From Bugula neritina (lineage: Eukaryota; Bryozoa; Gymnolaemata; Cheilostomatida; Bugulidae), in NCBI GenBank assembly GCA_964035545.1, contig OZ037767.1, positions 30,184,128 to 30,248,127 on the forward strand: a stretch of 64,000 nucleotides of DNA. Reading direction: 5' to 3'. This document shows, in pieces, positions 24,401 to 37,300 of this stretch. Position numbers and translations under genes: made by a program. A model generated the notes under the pieces. The model was not told the origin of the DNA. It saw only the letters and a program-made list of their open reading frames with translations, and ran no database searches. How positions within the stretch are numbered: the first letter of the stretch is position 1; each line of letters starts with the position of its first letter.

Positions 24401-27400
24401 GGCTTGCAATACTGTCTGCAGTGAGGTTGATTATATAGCCCTGCTTGTCATGGCACTACCTCTTTTAGACTCCTCAGTAAATTATTGGGAAATAATAGCT
24501 CCTACAATCAGGCCTTCTGCTAACCACCATCCTTTGGTTGTCCCAGACTCGAATATTTGACCTACTTGTTTGAATTGAGAGCATAGAAGATGGATATTTT
24601 AAAATTTATTTCTTATTACAATTGCTGAAGAAGGGTGTCTCACTCTCTTGCTATTTCTTACCGAAGAATCTCATTTACTCTGCGAATCTCTCTTATTGAG
24701 GGGAACGTTTAGTCTTCCCCCTCTCTACTACTCTACTACTCTGTTACCCCCACCCCGCCCCCTCTCTACTACTCTACTACTCTGTTACCCCCACCCCGCC
24801 CCCTCTCTACTACTCTGTTACCCCCACCCCCTCCCTCACTTATCACAATATCCTCCTGCTGCTGCTAGAGTTAAGGTGAAATATGATATTCTCATCTTTC
24901 TATAGTCTATAACCTATTATACATATAACATAGTTAGCATATAACCAGCTAGTATGTAACTTCACTTTCAGGTGTATGGCAGCGTTGCCAAGTCTATCAT
25001 ATGGCTGGAAGGTCACGTGAAGAAGCACCTGGGTCCCCGCCCTCACCACTGTTTCTTCCCTCACTGCTCAGCCAGCTTCTCCTCCCAGGAGCTGCTCCAG
25101 CGTCACGTCGGCTCCCATATTGACCAGACTCCGCCCATCAAGGCAGCTAAGAAGTGCGTCGCTGCCGGCAGGAAGATGGAGAAGAAGAGCATGCGGCGAC
25201 TGAGGGGGACTGAGAAATGTATTCGTAAGTAGACTACTAGAATGTTCTACTAGACTGTTGGAGTCATCGTATTTCATGTATTACACAATGTTACACTGCA
25301 ACTGTAACCCTATCATGTGGTTCACTGAATTTAGGTCCCTCTTGTAGCTAATTGATCAAATCTTGTGAAGTGAAGCATTCCATGCAATGAATGAAATTCC
25401 TGAATTTTCTAAATGATTATTGTGTCTTGTTAGATTAACTGTCATTTCGCAATCTTAGCTCTACGTGTCATTCTTAACAAGTAATGTGAAAGTGTTGCCC
25501 TCCTTGATTCACCTTTCCTATACCACCGCCATATACCACCGCCAGATGCCGGTACAGATTGCAGTGCATAGCCTTAGGCACCATCATTAGACTCTGGTGT
25601 CTGTTTATGGCAGATGTTGCAGCTGGTTCCCTGAGACACTCAACTTCTCAGTATTTGTAATATTGTGACACTCTTTCTCAAACTGAATAGTGTTTTGAAG
25701 GAGGGAAGCAGCAGTAACCCATGTGGATATTGTGAGGTGTAAAGTGCAATTTTTAAAAGAATAAATATGCTGGGCAGAATTGGGTGAATTTTCTGAACTC
25801 AAAAGAAATAAACAGTTTTTTAATATTAAAATTCCAAATTACAAAGGACACTATGAAATGCTTTTTTTATTTAAAGTTGCTACAAAATAAAGAAGGTAGG
25901 GTCAACTGTGGTATGGAGAGTGAATAGGATTATGTTTATTCTATCATAGTGACTCTCACTAGGAATCTGACCCGGTGAATGGCTGAATGTTATCAGTACT
26001 GTGACTTCATTATTTTACCTTTTAGCTAAAAGAGCTGACTACTTCACTTCCTCTATATTAGAAGCCATCAAGTGGGAGTACAAGATGTTGAATGAGAAGT
26101 GGCACCACATACTCACTGAAGAAAAAGACGCCTTTAGAGTTCGCGGCCAGGTAAGTGATTGTGTGTAGCCCTAGACCTTAGTGTGTGTAGCCCTAGACCC
26201 TAGTGTGTGTAGCCCTAGACCCTAGTGTGTGTAGCCCTAGTCCCTAGTGTGTGTAGCCCTAGACCCTAGTGTGTGTAGCCCTAGACCCTAGTGTGTGTAG
26301 CCCTGGACCCTAGTGTGTGTAGCCCTAGTCCCTAGTGTGTGTAGCCTTAGTATAAACACCTATATCTTTATAACTACTTTCCATCACATCAGATGTGAGA
26401 GAAAAGTTAGACCATACAGAGAAATACTTCTTTAGGTGGTAAATGTTCTCTTACAGCTCTTGTGGTCAGAAAGTAAGCTGAGGTGTCTTTTAGAGGTAAT
26501 TGACCTTTAGTGATGCCCAATTTAAGATCAAGTTGTCAGAAGTGAGACTGAAAGTCACAACACAAAGTGTTCCCAGTTCCAAGGCTATAACTAATAGGGA
26601 AATGCTAATGAATTCACTAGCGATATGATATCAAATGCCAGTTATTTATGATTGTGTTACCAAAATAGTACAAGTTTATCAAATTAAAATTACTGAATAT
26701 TTCAAGACCAAACAATGTGTGAATAACTGTGTATGTCACATACTGATGCAGCCATTGTATTTAAATCTACATAACTGGGAGAAACTACTGAACAGCTGTT
26801 TGAATAGTTAATAGAGTGTGTAGAGAGAGCGCTTATGCCCATGACACACTACAGTCGAAACTCGACTGTGGCGGCCATTTTGGAGCTGCTCGCGCATACC
26901 TTCAACGTCACGTCCTACTTTTTGCTGGTCACACTACAGTTCACTACGAACGATGAAAGCTAACTGTCTCTAGTTTCGCAGTAAACTTTTAAACCAATAG
27001 GAATGCCATAAACCAGTTTCTGCAGTATCCACAGTAACCAACAATTAAATTTAGCGCAATTTTTTTAGATTTACTAGCATAATTTAATAAGATTTTCTAG
27101 TTATTTTTATTCTAATTTACTAGCTTCAATTATTCAAAATTACTAGCTTTATTTAATGATATTACTTAGCTTTATTCAAGCTCATTCACTAGCCTAAAGA
27201 ACTAAATAGTACGCTAATAAAATTCAACCAAATTAGAAAAACTAAATATGCAGATAAAATTCAGCAAAATTTATCTAATGAATACTTATTTTCATGATTT
27301 ATTGAAACTTTCATACATAACTTCATCATAATTATTTTAAAAGTAAATTAATATAATTTTCGAAGAACCAAATCAAATAATAATGCTGGCTAGTAGCACG

Positions 27401-29076
27401 TGGAAAAAGTAAAAGCACTTAACCAATCAGGGTTTACCTGGCCAGTCAGTGATTGGCTGATCGCTCAACTTCAGCGATGACAGTTCAACATGTCGAACTT
27501 TCATCGCATCGCTAAAAACTGACAGTTGCGTTCAGAAATCAGACAGTTGTGACGTCACAGAGGTCAACGCTTAGCCTCGAAAACGCGTTCAAGATGGCCG
27601 TTTCGACTGTAGTGTGGCAGCCCCATTACAGAGAGTGGGGAGGGAGTGCGTACAGAGAGTGGGGAGGGAGTGGGGGGGGGGGGACATAGGGGGACTGTCA
27701 GTGTAACCTGTAGTCCCCTACTGTACAATACAAACTGTGAATTCTCCAGTACCAGACTGACTTACAACGGTGATATCAAAAAATAAAAACTAACTGCATT
27801 TTAATTACCTTTAAAGATTTGATTAATTATTATTATAGATAAGGTATTTCCGTAAAAGGCATAACTTTCATGTTCTATCAAATCACACTGGGTTACAGCT
27901 ACATTCTTGTATTTATAAACTTCAGGTCGAGTGATAATCTGTTTTTCTGCCTTAAACGAGGAGAAATTGTCACTGGATTGTAATTCTTTTCTGACTAGAA
28001 ATTATCTTTGTTAGCCAAAACATGGCCTGAAATTTGCATTTAGCTCTGTTTTGTAACAAACTGATAATTTAAATTTAAAAAAGATATCTCTGATTCAGTC
28101 ATGTTGGGTGATTGTATAAATGGTGGCACTTTGACAAATATCTGCTATTGAACTTGTTATGTCATATAATTGATAACATGACCACTTCTACGTGACGTAT
28201 TGTTGGCTATACATGAACTATGTACTGAAACCGGGATACTATTACAATACTCTCATTATAATCTTGTCAATCCTATATCATTGCTCTCCGGAAGGAAATG
28301 TAGTAAAGTGTTAGTAATAGTAGATTATAATAAATTAGCAATCAAAAGTCTAGTTTAACTTGAGTCACCACTGATAATATTTGTCATAGACTTAGAGTCA
28401 ATATTTGTAGTAGACTTAGAGTCAATATCTGTCATAGAAATCAGTGTATAATTTGATACTAGGTCACTACTCAATTTCACATTCAAACTTGAAGACTAAT
28501 ATATCAGCTCACAGGAAACCTGGCAATCATTCCAGGTGTGTCACAGTACTTTGTTGTGAGTGAACTGCTATGATTGGGTACAGTGTATTGAGGCTTTGCT
28601 CAAGTCATTGCAAGTCGCACTAAGTCGAGGAAATTACTGGTCACATGACCCAAGAGTTTTCCAAAGTGTTACTGATTTAATGCAGCCAGATGCAATGTAA
28701 CACATGGGCATATAATTCACACTACCTGCAAATATATTGTTATGCCTTGCTTAGGAGTGTAGAATGACTGTATGCTAGTTCAAAGAGCCACATACCTTCA
28801 AGTTACTTCAAGGAGTTTGAGGTGTTATTTATTGTGGAGCCTCTGGTTTGATGAATGATGTCTAACTATTCTGCTAATTAATTACAGATCGTTGCCATGA
28901 CGACAAATGAAGAGAAGCCGAGTGAGAAGATGGTACAACTCCACTGGCTGCCGGAGGTACTCAGTCTACCCGACAGCTGGCATCGCCTCACCGACCCTGT
29001 CGCTGCCTCTCTCTCGAAGACTGTAAAGATATCCACCATACCAAGAAGCACCATGCTTGACCTCTATCACTACTGA
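18461..29076 (+). CDS. AEBP2: AEBP2-like C2H2 zinc-finger cofactor of Polycomb repressive complex 2
   Basis: Seven phase-matched exons: 18461-18597, 19210-19294, 20516-21594, 23608-23722, 24972-25224, 26026-26150 and 28888-29076, total 1983 nt, 660 residues. Three fingers: C431-x4-C436-x11-H448-x4-H453 (split by the intron after 21594), C466-x4-C471-x15-H487-x3-H491, and C499-x4-C504-x12-H517-x3-H521; the spacing and PADLADHIERLH, FWEGCKVYG and SFSSQELLQRHV match AEBP2. After the fingers come a basic block (KKSMRRLRG), a segment with YFTSSILEAI and a C-terminal MVQLHWLPEVL, matching the human KLLLHWMPEDIL region that contacts PRC2. The large exon 3 is Ser/Lys/Arg-rich, with many RS and RR pairs, and disordered. 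The family binds nucleosomal DNA and stimulates H3K27 methylation with JARID2. The first two exons are less certain: they are supported only by open frame, splice sites and phase, and an in-frame ATG exists at 18386. Confidence 0.88.
19836..20434. repeat. 13-bp minisatellite, about 46 copies
   Basis: Continuous array of ACTGTATTATTAC with C/T variants at two positions, in intron 2 of the AEBP2-like gene, ending about 80 bp before the exon 3 acceptor. Because 13 is not a multiple of 3 and the unit lacks stops, the plus strand is open in all frames and mimics a 302-codon gene. Confidence 0.95.
20471..20528. repeat. 31-bp diverged duplication of the exon 3 splice acceptor
   Basis: Segment 20471-20497 aligns to 20502-20528 with 21 of 27 matches by hand. 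Both carry TTGTGTT followed by an AG and then AA-T/C-TG. The second AG (20514-20515) is the exon 3 acceptor of the AEBP2-like gene; the first is a decoy 31 nt upstream. Confidence 0.65.
22330..22440. repeat. Short G-rich tandem repeat in AEBP2 intron 3
   Basis: About five copies of GCTAGCAGGGTGAGGG with variants. Confidence 0.75.
23738..23875. repeat. C-tract minisatellite next to the AEBP2 exon 4 donor
   Basis: Three to four copies of a unit of about 50 bp with CCAGTGCCAGGGGCTCACC followed by a C run of varying length (10-17). It begins about 15 bp after the exon 4 donor (exon ends at 23722). Confidence 0.8.
24718..24835. repeat. Pyrimidine-rich minisatellite in AEBP2 intron 4
   Basis: Two and a half copies of a unit of about 55 bp with CCTCTCTACTACTC and CTGTTACCCCCACCCCGCCC, about 140 bp before the exon 5 acceptor. 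Confidence 0.75.
26158..26346. repeat. 22-bp minisatellite just after the AEBP2 exon 6 donor
   Basis: About eight copies of GTGTGTAGCCCTAGACCCTAGT. The array starts about 8 bp into the intron (exon ends at 26150, donor GTAAGT). Confidence 0.9.
26845..27616. mobile_element. MITE-like non-autonomous DNA transposon
   Basis: Perfect 17-bp terminal inverted repeats: CACACTACAGTCGAAAC at 26845-26861 and its complement at 27600-27616, both followed inward by a GGCCAT-type motif. An extra internal CACACTACAGT lies at about 26932, and CGATGAAAG words occur in both orientations near the two ends. There is no open reading frame of note. The true ends may extend 3-5 bp outward; a clean target duplication was not found. 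It lies in intron 6 of the AEBP2-like gene. Confidence 0.75.
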
Positions 29077-31318
29077 CCTCTGTCACCACGACCTTCACCT
29101 GAACCATTGAACTAATCTCTAAGCTGTACAATCTGGTGACTGCATCTCAACACTGCTAGCATTGGTTCCTACCCTTGCCATTGTCTATCAACTAGCGGGG
29201 TGTTATCACTCTTTACAACTACTGCACCAAATATGATCTCAGTAGCTTAGGCTAAGTTATATAGTTTATCGAGATATTTATTTTAGGAATTTTCGACTAT
29301 TAAATTATTTGTTATAAAAATTGTTACAAACAGATTGTAGGCTATTGTATGGATTTACGGTTATTCATTTCCTAGAATTTAAGATATATACTAAACAATT
29401 ATATCAGGCATACAGGGGCATAGTTAGCGCCATCTGCTGGGAACTAATCTTGTCTTATCATCCGGCTAAGGTTAAACCTAGTGCTTTTGAAGGCATCATA
29501 ATTTATACGACCCTGCCTTACGTGATAATCCGTGCAGATTGCACTGTTCACTGAACTATAAAATACTTAGCATTTCGTCTTTCCAGTTGTCAGTGTGATT
29601 TCATCAAATGTATTTGTCAACATCATCACTGCGTCTGTAAAATATCCTTCCATTGAAAGAATTAGCAAATTTTCAACTATGTGCTCAAGAAATGTTCTTT
29701 CCCCAGCATTCCAAACAAAAGGGGATTCACCATCTTTTTAACATTTCCAAGAATATTGGTTATTGACTTTCTGATCAGTTGTGAAGTGAAATTAGAGCTC
29801 CTTCCAGTATTTAGAGGTCAATTAGGAAAGCTAGCCTCTATGGGCACAGCTGTTGGCCAGAACTCCTGCTATTTCTACTATTCTTTCCTACTACAGAAGT
29901 TCACGAATAACTAGCTTCACCTGGAAAAACTATGTTAATTAAATTGACCCTGAATGCCTGTCTGATTTCACCTCATGTAGCATTGAGGTAGGGCTCTTCT
30001 CTTCACTTCATAAGTCTGGTAAATTACTAGCTATAACAGACTGTACTCAAAGTCAGTAATGTCATTCACTGACCAAATGATTTACTGCTCAACTGGCCTG
30101 ATTTTACACCATCTTGCATTATTATATTATGTTTTATGGTGCCCAATTCTACGACCAACAATACACCAACCTTTACTGCAGGTACTTTCCATCTTGTAGG
30201 TAGATTTTTCAAGTTTTAGTATATTTTATTAAATCTGTAAATAGGATTTACGTTATTTCTAAGACTTAGTATAACCCAGTCTATTCATTTTTAGAGACTA
30301 TGTTTGAGAACTTGGAGATCGTAGTATTAGATATATAACATATGATGACCTTTAGTTCGTGTCATGTACAAAGCGTAGTTGTATAGCACCATCTATTATT
30401 CATGTAGAATAATTTAGTAAAGGATGCATGTCCGGATTTTAGTTTAGTTTTACTCTCTGTGACGGGAGACACTAAAAGAAACTTATGTATTATCTCCCCC
30501 TTGTCCAACAGGTGTTACTTTATTATACAGTGTTGACAGCATTGCTGTATTGGTATTTCATAGGAATTGTGCTGCTGCATGAGTGCAGTTTTCCATCTCC
30601 TATTACTATAAAGGGATGGCAACTCCTGCGTGTAATATTGTGTCACCAGTTCTATCCTAAGTGTAGTAATGCTGTGAGCGTTTATCAATACAGATTTCAT
30701 GCATGATGTTAGCTTTTTTTGCATTTTCTCTTTATTTTATTAACAGCCAAGTTTTTCTTGACCTCATTTGATGTATTTGACCACCTGGTCCACAATTTGA
30801 TAGGTACAATCCATTTCTTGTAAATTTCTCCTGTTACTCATTACTGTTTGTGCAACTTTTTATTTCTTGTCAAATATTTTACCGTGAAATATTACTTCAC
30901 TTTTATCCTTCTCTGTGTTTTCATATGTATGTAGTAGTGGTTGCTATTGATTTATTTGGCAATAAACTTTTATTTCTGTGAAAGGGTAAAAATTTATAAA
31001 TTTAATGCAGAAATAAAAATATATTGTTATATATCCCATCAAACCTACACAAATCTAAAATAAATAACAAATGTCAAGTTATTTACAAAAATTAACTGCC
31101 AAAAATATTTTAATTACTAAAAAATTGCTTGGCAAAGGAAATTAGTTACAGTTCATCTCATTGAGAATATGTATCAACATAGCACAACTAGATAACTTCT
31201 GCCCATCAAGGACTGTGTAGCAATAACTATCAGTTTACTTTATCAACTCTCAACATGCAAGCCTCTTCATTTCCTGTTGTGGTTAAAGTATTGCTGCAGC
31301 TAATACACACTGAGTGAC
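29077..31318. other. Convergent intergenic region / 3' UTRs
   Basis: It lies between the stop of the AEBP2-like gene (plus) and the stop of the 840-residue minus-strand gene. Short open frames here (for example 29321-29554 and 29681-29914) have no codon-like or domain signal. A CAATAAAC poly(A)-like signal is at about 30960. No further gene is seen. Confidence 0.5.
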
Positions 31319-34300
31319 TCAGTCATCGTAAGTGGACGTGCTTTGCAGACGTTCTCCAGCCGACAGCGGATGGTCATTCCTTGGCATACTCTGCTTTCGA
31401 ACTGCTTGGTCAGCTGTGTTGACAGGTGCGTCAGTTCTTGCGCCATTTTCTCTGTCGTTCCGTATTGACATATATCTCTGTAGCAGCTGATTCGGGTTGT
31501 GAATGCTTTGCCCGACGTCAAACAGGTTTATAACCGACATTTTCTATAATTATTTATTGCAAAATAATGAAACAATAGCAAAATTTACATTCAATATGTT
31601 GAAAATATGTCATAAAGATGTGTAAGGCTATAAACCTTTTTGGACAACACTTGATAGATATAATATGTGTAGTAAAGATTCCACACACTTTTAATCAAAC
31701 CAAAAAGGTATTTTAAAGCAAAGCTGAGATTGTTGAAAGATCACAGGCTACTAAGGAAAGAGCACAGGCTACTAAAGAAAGAGCACAGGCTACTAAAGAA
31801 AGAGCACAGGCTACTAAAGAAAGAATACAGGCTACTAAAGAAAGAGCACAGGCTACTAAAGAAAGAACACAGGCTACTAAAGAAAGATCACAGGCTACTA
31901 AGGAAAGAGCACAGGCTACTAATGGAAGAGCACAGGCTATTAATGGAAGAGTACAGGCTACTAAAGAAAGAGCACAGGCTACTAAGGAAAGAGCAAATAC
32001 TACTAGTGAAAGAACACAGGCTACTAGTGAAAGAGCACAGGCTACTCACATGCTTCAAGGGAGGTAAACTCATCATGGACGGAGGCTGAGTGAGACGGAG
32101 TCCTGTCGTACCAGTCGGGTGGAAGTACTGGAACACTCTTGGGTTATACACGTTGTTTCCTGTGTTACGGTTGTACAAGGATGGGAGAGTGACATCTGTA
32201 AACAAGCACCCACCTTTAAGTGTCAAGCACTTGTCAGGAATATTCAGTAGTACACAAATGTTATAACAACGGCACTTGCACTTTAGCACAGGAGCCAAAG
32301 TCCAATTTATATAGTAATGTTACAGTTATATAATAATATATTGTAATTTATATAAGAATTTTACAAGTTATATAATAATATGACATTAACTTATATAATA
32401 ATATTATGATTCATATAATAATATTATAATTTATACAACTTGTATCATCAGACACTCAGAGTATCATCAGTTGAAAGTTGATATAGACTGAGAACATTAA
32501 TGGATTTAGCCACAGGTAGTAGGAAACAGGCTAGAGATGAAATAGCAGGTTGTTCACCCTTGACTCTCAACTTCAATTACCTTTTAAGAAACTGCATTTA
32601 TGAACTTTTAAATGTTTAAAATATTTAATTATTCTTCAATAACTTCTTCTAATCTTGACAAATGAATACTAAACATAATTAATCTTTCCAAAACACCAGG
32701 TCCATTTTCTTTCATGTCTTTATTATTAACTCATATATCAAACTTTCAACCATGAACCAAGCTATTTGATTTCCAGCATCCATTTCTGCCTACTTATAGA
32801 ACCCATAGAGCAAACCCCTTGGAATCAAGACTATCAGAGTAGTCTGTGTGCAGCAGCTAATAATAGCCAATATTCAATAAACTATCTAACCTTTGAGGGC
32901 GTCAACTACATCCCCTTGTTCACCCCTGAAAGCTTTGTGCTGGAAGGCTAACTTTTTCTCTATATTTTCACTTTCCTCCCTCTTCTGATGTTCAATTATA
33001 GCTCTTCGGTTTGCCTCCGACTCTTCTTTGAACATCTCCAGTCTCTCGAAGAACTGGTAAAGCAAACGGACATAATTAATTTCTGTAAATGATGAACCTC
33101 AATATTTTCTTCGTCTTATTGATAATGCAGCACTTCCCACTGCTATGTTAATGACCAACCATTGTCAAATCTGAGACGTGAGCATCCCATTATGAAAGAG
33201 AAAATGCTCATATTTCATCTCATTAAAATTACCCTTCTTTAGTCATTACATAATTCTTTTATTCATGGGGAGACTAAATATTAAATATTCAATCATATAT
33301 TGTTTAGTTCATCTTGAGTTTCATAATCACAACTAAATTAAGGAACTTTTAAATTAAATTCTAATACAAATTGCAAGCCTATGAGTACTAAATGGGAGAA
33401 TGGCTCCGGGATTAATCAGGCCATTTGGTGGTCTGGTGTGAAATTCCCCCATTTCACTAGAGACCACAGTAGCATATGACATCATGCATAAGTAGCTCTA
33501 GCAATATTTATGTTTTAATAGGCATTTCTCTCTCCCTCCCTCTCTCTCTCCCTCCCTCCCTCTCTCTCTCTCTCTCCCTCTCCCTCCCCCTCCCCCTTTC
33601 CCTCTCTCTCTCTCCCTCCCTCTCTCCCTCCATCATCTAAACCTCAACCACCAGAGGTTACCGGCCTAATTTCTCTCCTTTACTTTTCAATTGCTTTCAG
33701 AGCTTACTAATTTCAAACTTAATTTAACTAAACAATAGTCAGCAAGCAACAAAATTGAAATTTTACTATAATAACTGATCACTAGACTTAATTCCTACTG
33801 CATGATGAAAATATCAAAATATAGAAGTTACCTCCTCTCTAACACTAATTTTCAAAGCCCAATACTTTCTGAATGCATCAATGATTCAAAAACTTGCAAA
33901 TTTTCAAAAACCTACAGTATTATTTCAGGACATGAAAACTTATCAACGCTTTCGCATTAAAAGAACTTAGACTAAAGTTTTACTACGCACCACGGCTAGC
34001 TGGAATATTTAGAGCACATACTATGTAACTAATAAGTACTTAGCATTGCACTTCCACCTTGGATCCTTTTAGCTGTGTCATAAGGTGTTACATATTTACC
34101 CAACCTAATTACTGCATTATAAAAATAGGATCTAAATCATTCAAACAGGTGCTAGTGATATGCTGTTTACAACTTAATAATGTTTGCATAAGACAGGCTA
34201 CAAAACATTAACAACCTACATCATCTGGTAGACTTTCCCCCCACTTTGGAAGCTTTTGGTTTGGAGGTATTTTCTTCTGTTCTTTCTTTTCTCTAAAAAC

Positions 34301-37300
34301 AAAAACAAAACCCTCAGGCCAAACATAGCATCTTTCAGCTGACTGGAGCAATTATCTGCTGTTTCATGAAGGAGAAGCCTACTTTTTAAAGGTGAAGGAG
34401 CTTTTCTTTGACCCGTCTTGAACATGAACTGCAGGGGGATCAGCGAGTCCAACTTTAGCTCTTTTTTCCAGAGCTTCATGCAGTCTCTCAATCTCCAGCT
34501 GCATGGCCATAATTTTCTGTCTGCAGGTTGGAAAATTATATACAAAACATAACCCATTATATACCATATAGGTAATATAGAGTATAGAATATATAACACA
34601 TAATATACCATATAGGTAATATAGAGTATAGAATATATAACACATAATATAGAGTGGTGTAGAGGTAATATAGAGTATAGAACATATAACACATAATATA
34701 GAGTATATATGTAATGTGGATTATAGAATGTAAATTGTAGAGCATGAAGTACAAAAGATAGAGTATAGAATGAATATATAATGTAGAGCATATAGAGTAT
34801 AGAATACAGAGTGTTGATAGGGTATAGGATGTGGAATGTAGAATATAGAGTATATAATGTATAATATAGAATATAGAGCATAGAATGTGCACTATACAGT
34901 GTAGAGTGTAGAATGTATAGAGTATAGAATGTAAAGTATAGAGTGTAGAGTATAAAGTGTAGAGTATAGAGTGTAGAGGGTAGAGTATAGAGTGTAGAGT
35001 ATAAAGTGTAGAGTATAGAGTATAGAGTGTAGAGTATAGAGTGTAGAGTATAGAGTGTAGAGGGTAGAGTATAGAGTGTAGAGTATAGAGTGTAGAGGGT
35101 AGAGTATAGAGTGTAGAGTATGGAGCGTAGAGTATAGAGCGTAGAGTATAGAGTGTAGAGTATAGAGTGTAGAGTATAGAGTGTAGAGTATAGAGTGTAG
35201 AGTGTAGAGTATAGTGTAGAGTATAGAGTGTAGAGTGTAGAGTATAGAGTGTAGAGTGTAGAGTATAGAGTGTAGAGTATAGAGTGTAGAGTGTAGAGTA
35301 TAGAGTGTAGAGTATAGAGTATATTAAGCAGGAACTGTATGTACGCCAAGCAGACATATCTATACATTCACTTTTGAAACCAGAGTTTTCCCCACACATG
35401 TTACGATGCACAATGACACACTCAATGGTGTACAGAAATACTACTTCTATTGTAAAACTCTAGTTTATTTAGCCACTAAAAATACAGCAGTTATGATCAT
35501 AAAGTTTTAGTTGCAGAGGCATTTGATACAGTAATAAAGTTCTGGGGAGGGCAGAATTATAATGAATAGTGCATTAATCTTACAACCTATCATGTCACAA
35601 CCCAACGCAGTCTGTATGAACACTCATGTATCGCAACTATAAACCGTGACAAATTGCAAAAGATTGCAAATGTGCATCGGATTAACTATTGAGTGCTTAT
35701 TTAAATATGTACTTCCGAAATCTTTTCCTAAGTTATTCTGTCTTGTACCGCAAGGCTTTATAGATAAGAGATACTTAGTGTATATCTCATGTATGCACCT
35801 ACTCGTAGCTTTGCTGCATCACGTCCATATCTCTTTGATGGCTGTCTAATATAGCCTCCAGTTCTTCAGCTGGTATGGCTTCTTCATTATCAGTAGAGTG
35901 ACGAGACGGGGTGGGCGTGCCCCGCACCGTCATAGGACTATGTGCAATGTCTCGGGTTTCAGGAAACAGAGACTCTTTGGTGTGTTCGGTAATATCTACT
36001 CCAATCTCATCAATGATTAAATCTCTGAGAGTCCCAGTTCCTGTAGAACAGAGCACAATGAGTTTTAATAAGCTGTAGTGCAGGTTCAAGAAGGTTGATG
36101 TGGACTCCAAATATTAAGTCCGAACTTAAAACGGTTCTACTGGAAATCACAGGCTATTTCTGTTTAGGTTACACATTGAGGTTGGAGTTGCCAACCCCCA
36201 TAACAGTGCTATTTTAACTTGTGATGAAACCCAACGTAACGAGTTTTTATTGCACAGTCTATGTATTCATTGAGGGTAGAAAAACACTAAACTGCATTCA
36301 CAGCAAGTAAAGGACGTGCTAGTGTTGAAAAACATTTCATTATTCAGATATTGCAAACATCAACAGGTTTTTATAAACTGATGGGAGAAGCAAAACGATG
36401 ACACATCATTGCATTGCACGAGAACATAACTCTGACAATATCAACTCAACTTCATAACTTCCCTTACAGTATTACAAGTTGTTTTGTCACATATGAACAT
36501 TCTGTTTCAATTCTCGATATCAAGTGAAAAACCTCTTCAACAGCCAATCAGTAAGTTGCTTTATATCATCATAATATTACTTACGGGTTGATTTATTATA
36601 TAACATAATTATATATACTCGATGTAACAATTGTCTCACCAATGGCTCTGTTTAGCATTTTAGGTTTGTATATCTTCCGGTAGTAAAAGAAGAGAGGGAC
36701 AGAGCCAATAGCCTGTGGTTCAGAGCCAGCCAGACCCCCGCCCAGTGGGTAGATTGGAAAGGCAACAGGAAGAGGCTCGGCTAACTGTAACTCGGCGTCT
36801 ACCACTGCATTAGCTGTGTACATAATACTGTCTTGGAGAGAGAGGTCATATTGGCCGTGGGAGTCCGGCAACTCTATAATCTCAGGCATTTCCTACACAC
36901 GAATGTAGACAATGCAATTTATTATCAATTTTTTATCTGTCAACTCAGATAAATTACTGCTGAGATAAAAGATTGTGTATGAAATATAGTAAGAATTTAT
37001 TGTGTGTACAATTTGTTAACCGTGTTGGATGTTTTAAGCTAGACGTTTGCAGTATATATGTTTAAGAAAAATCGTTATTTTTTATCAAAACCTTAAAATA
37101 TTGTATACATTTCGTAGCTAGTCACTATTGCTACATGCATGTATAGGCTTGCTTTCCTTGCAAGAAATATTAACTATTTTTTCCTGTGTTTTCACAGTCA
37201 AAATGCAATTCTGCTGGAGGACTTATCAAAGGTTGTATATACTTACACATCCTTCAATATCCTCAACCTCTACAGTAGTCATACCAATGATCTCCTCATC

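Noticed and set aside
31730-32298. Plus-strand heptad-repeat protein (KEHRLLK) and its minus-strand mirror
   Set aside because: 21-bp repeat, a multiple of 3 and free of stops. It lies in an intron, and the real minus-strand exon at 32195-32050 is in a defined frame next to it.
34216-35411. Minus-strand frames of 383 and 284 codons with LYSTLYT repeats
   Set aside because: Translation of the TAGAGTGTAGAGTA minisatellite. Only the separate exon at 34520-34383 is believable, in its own frame.
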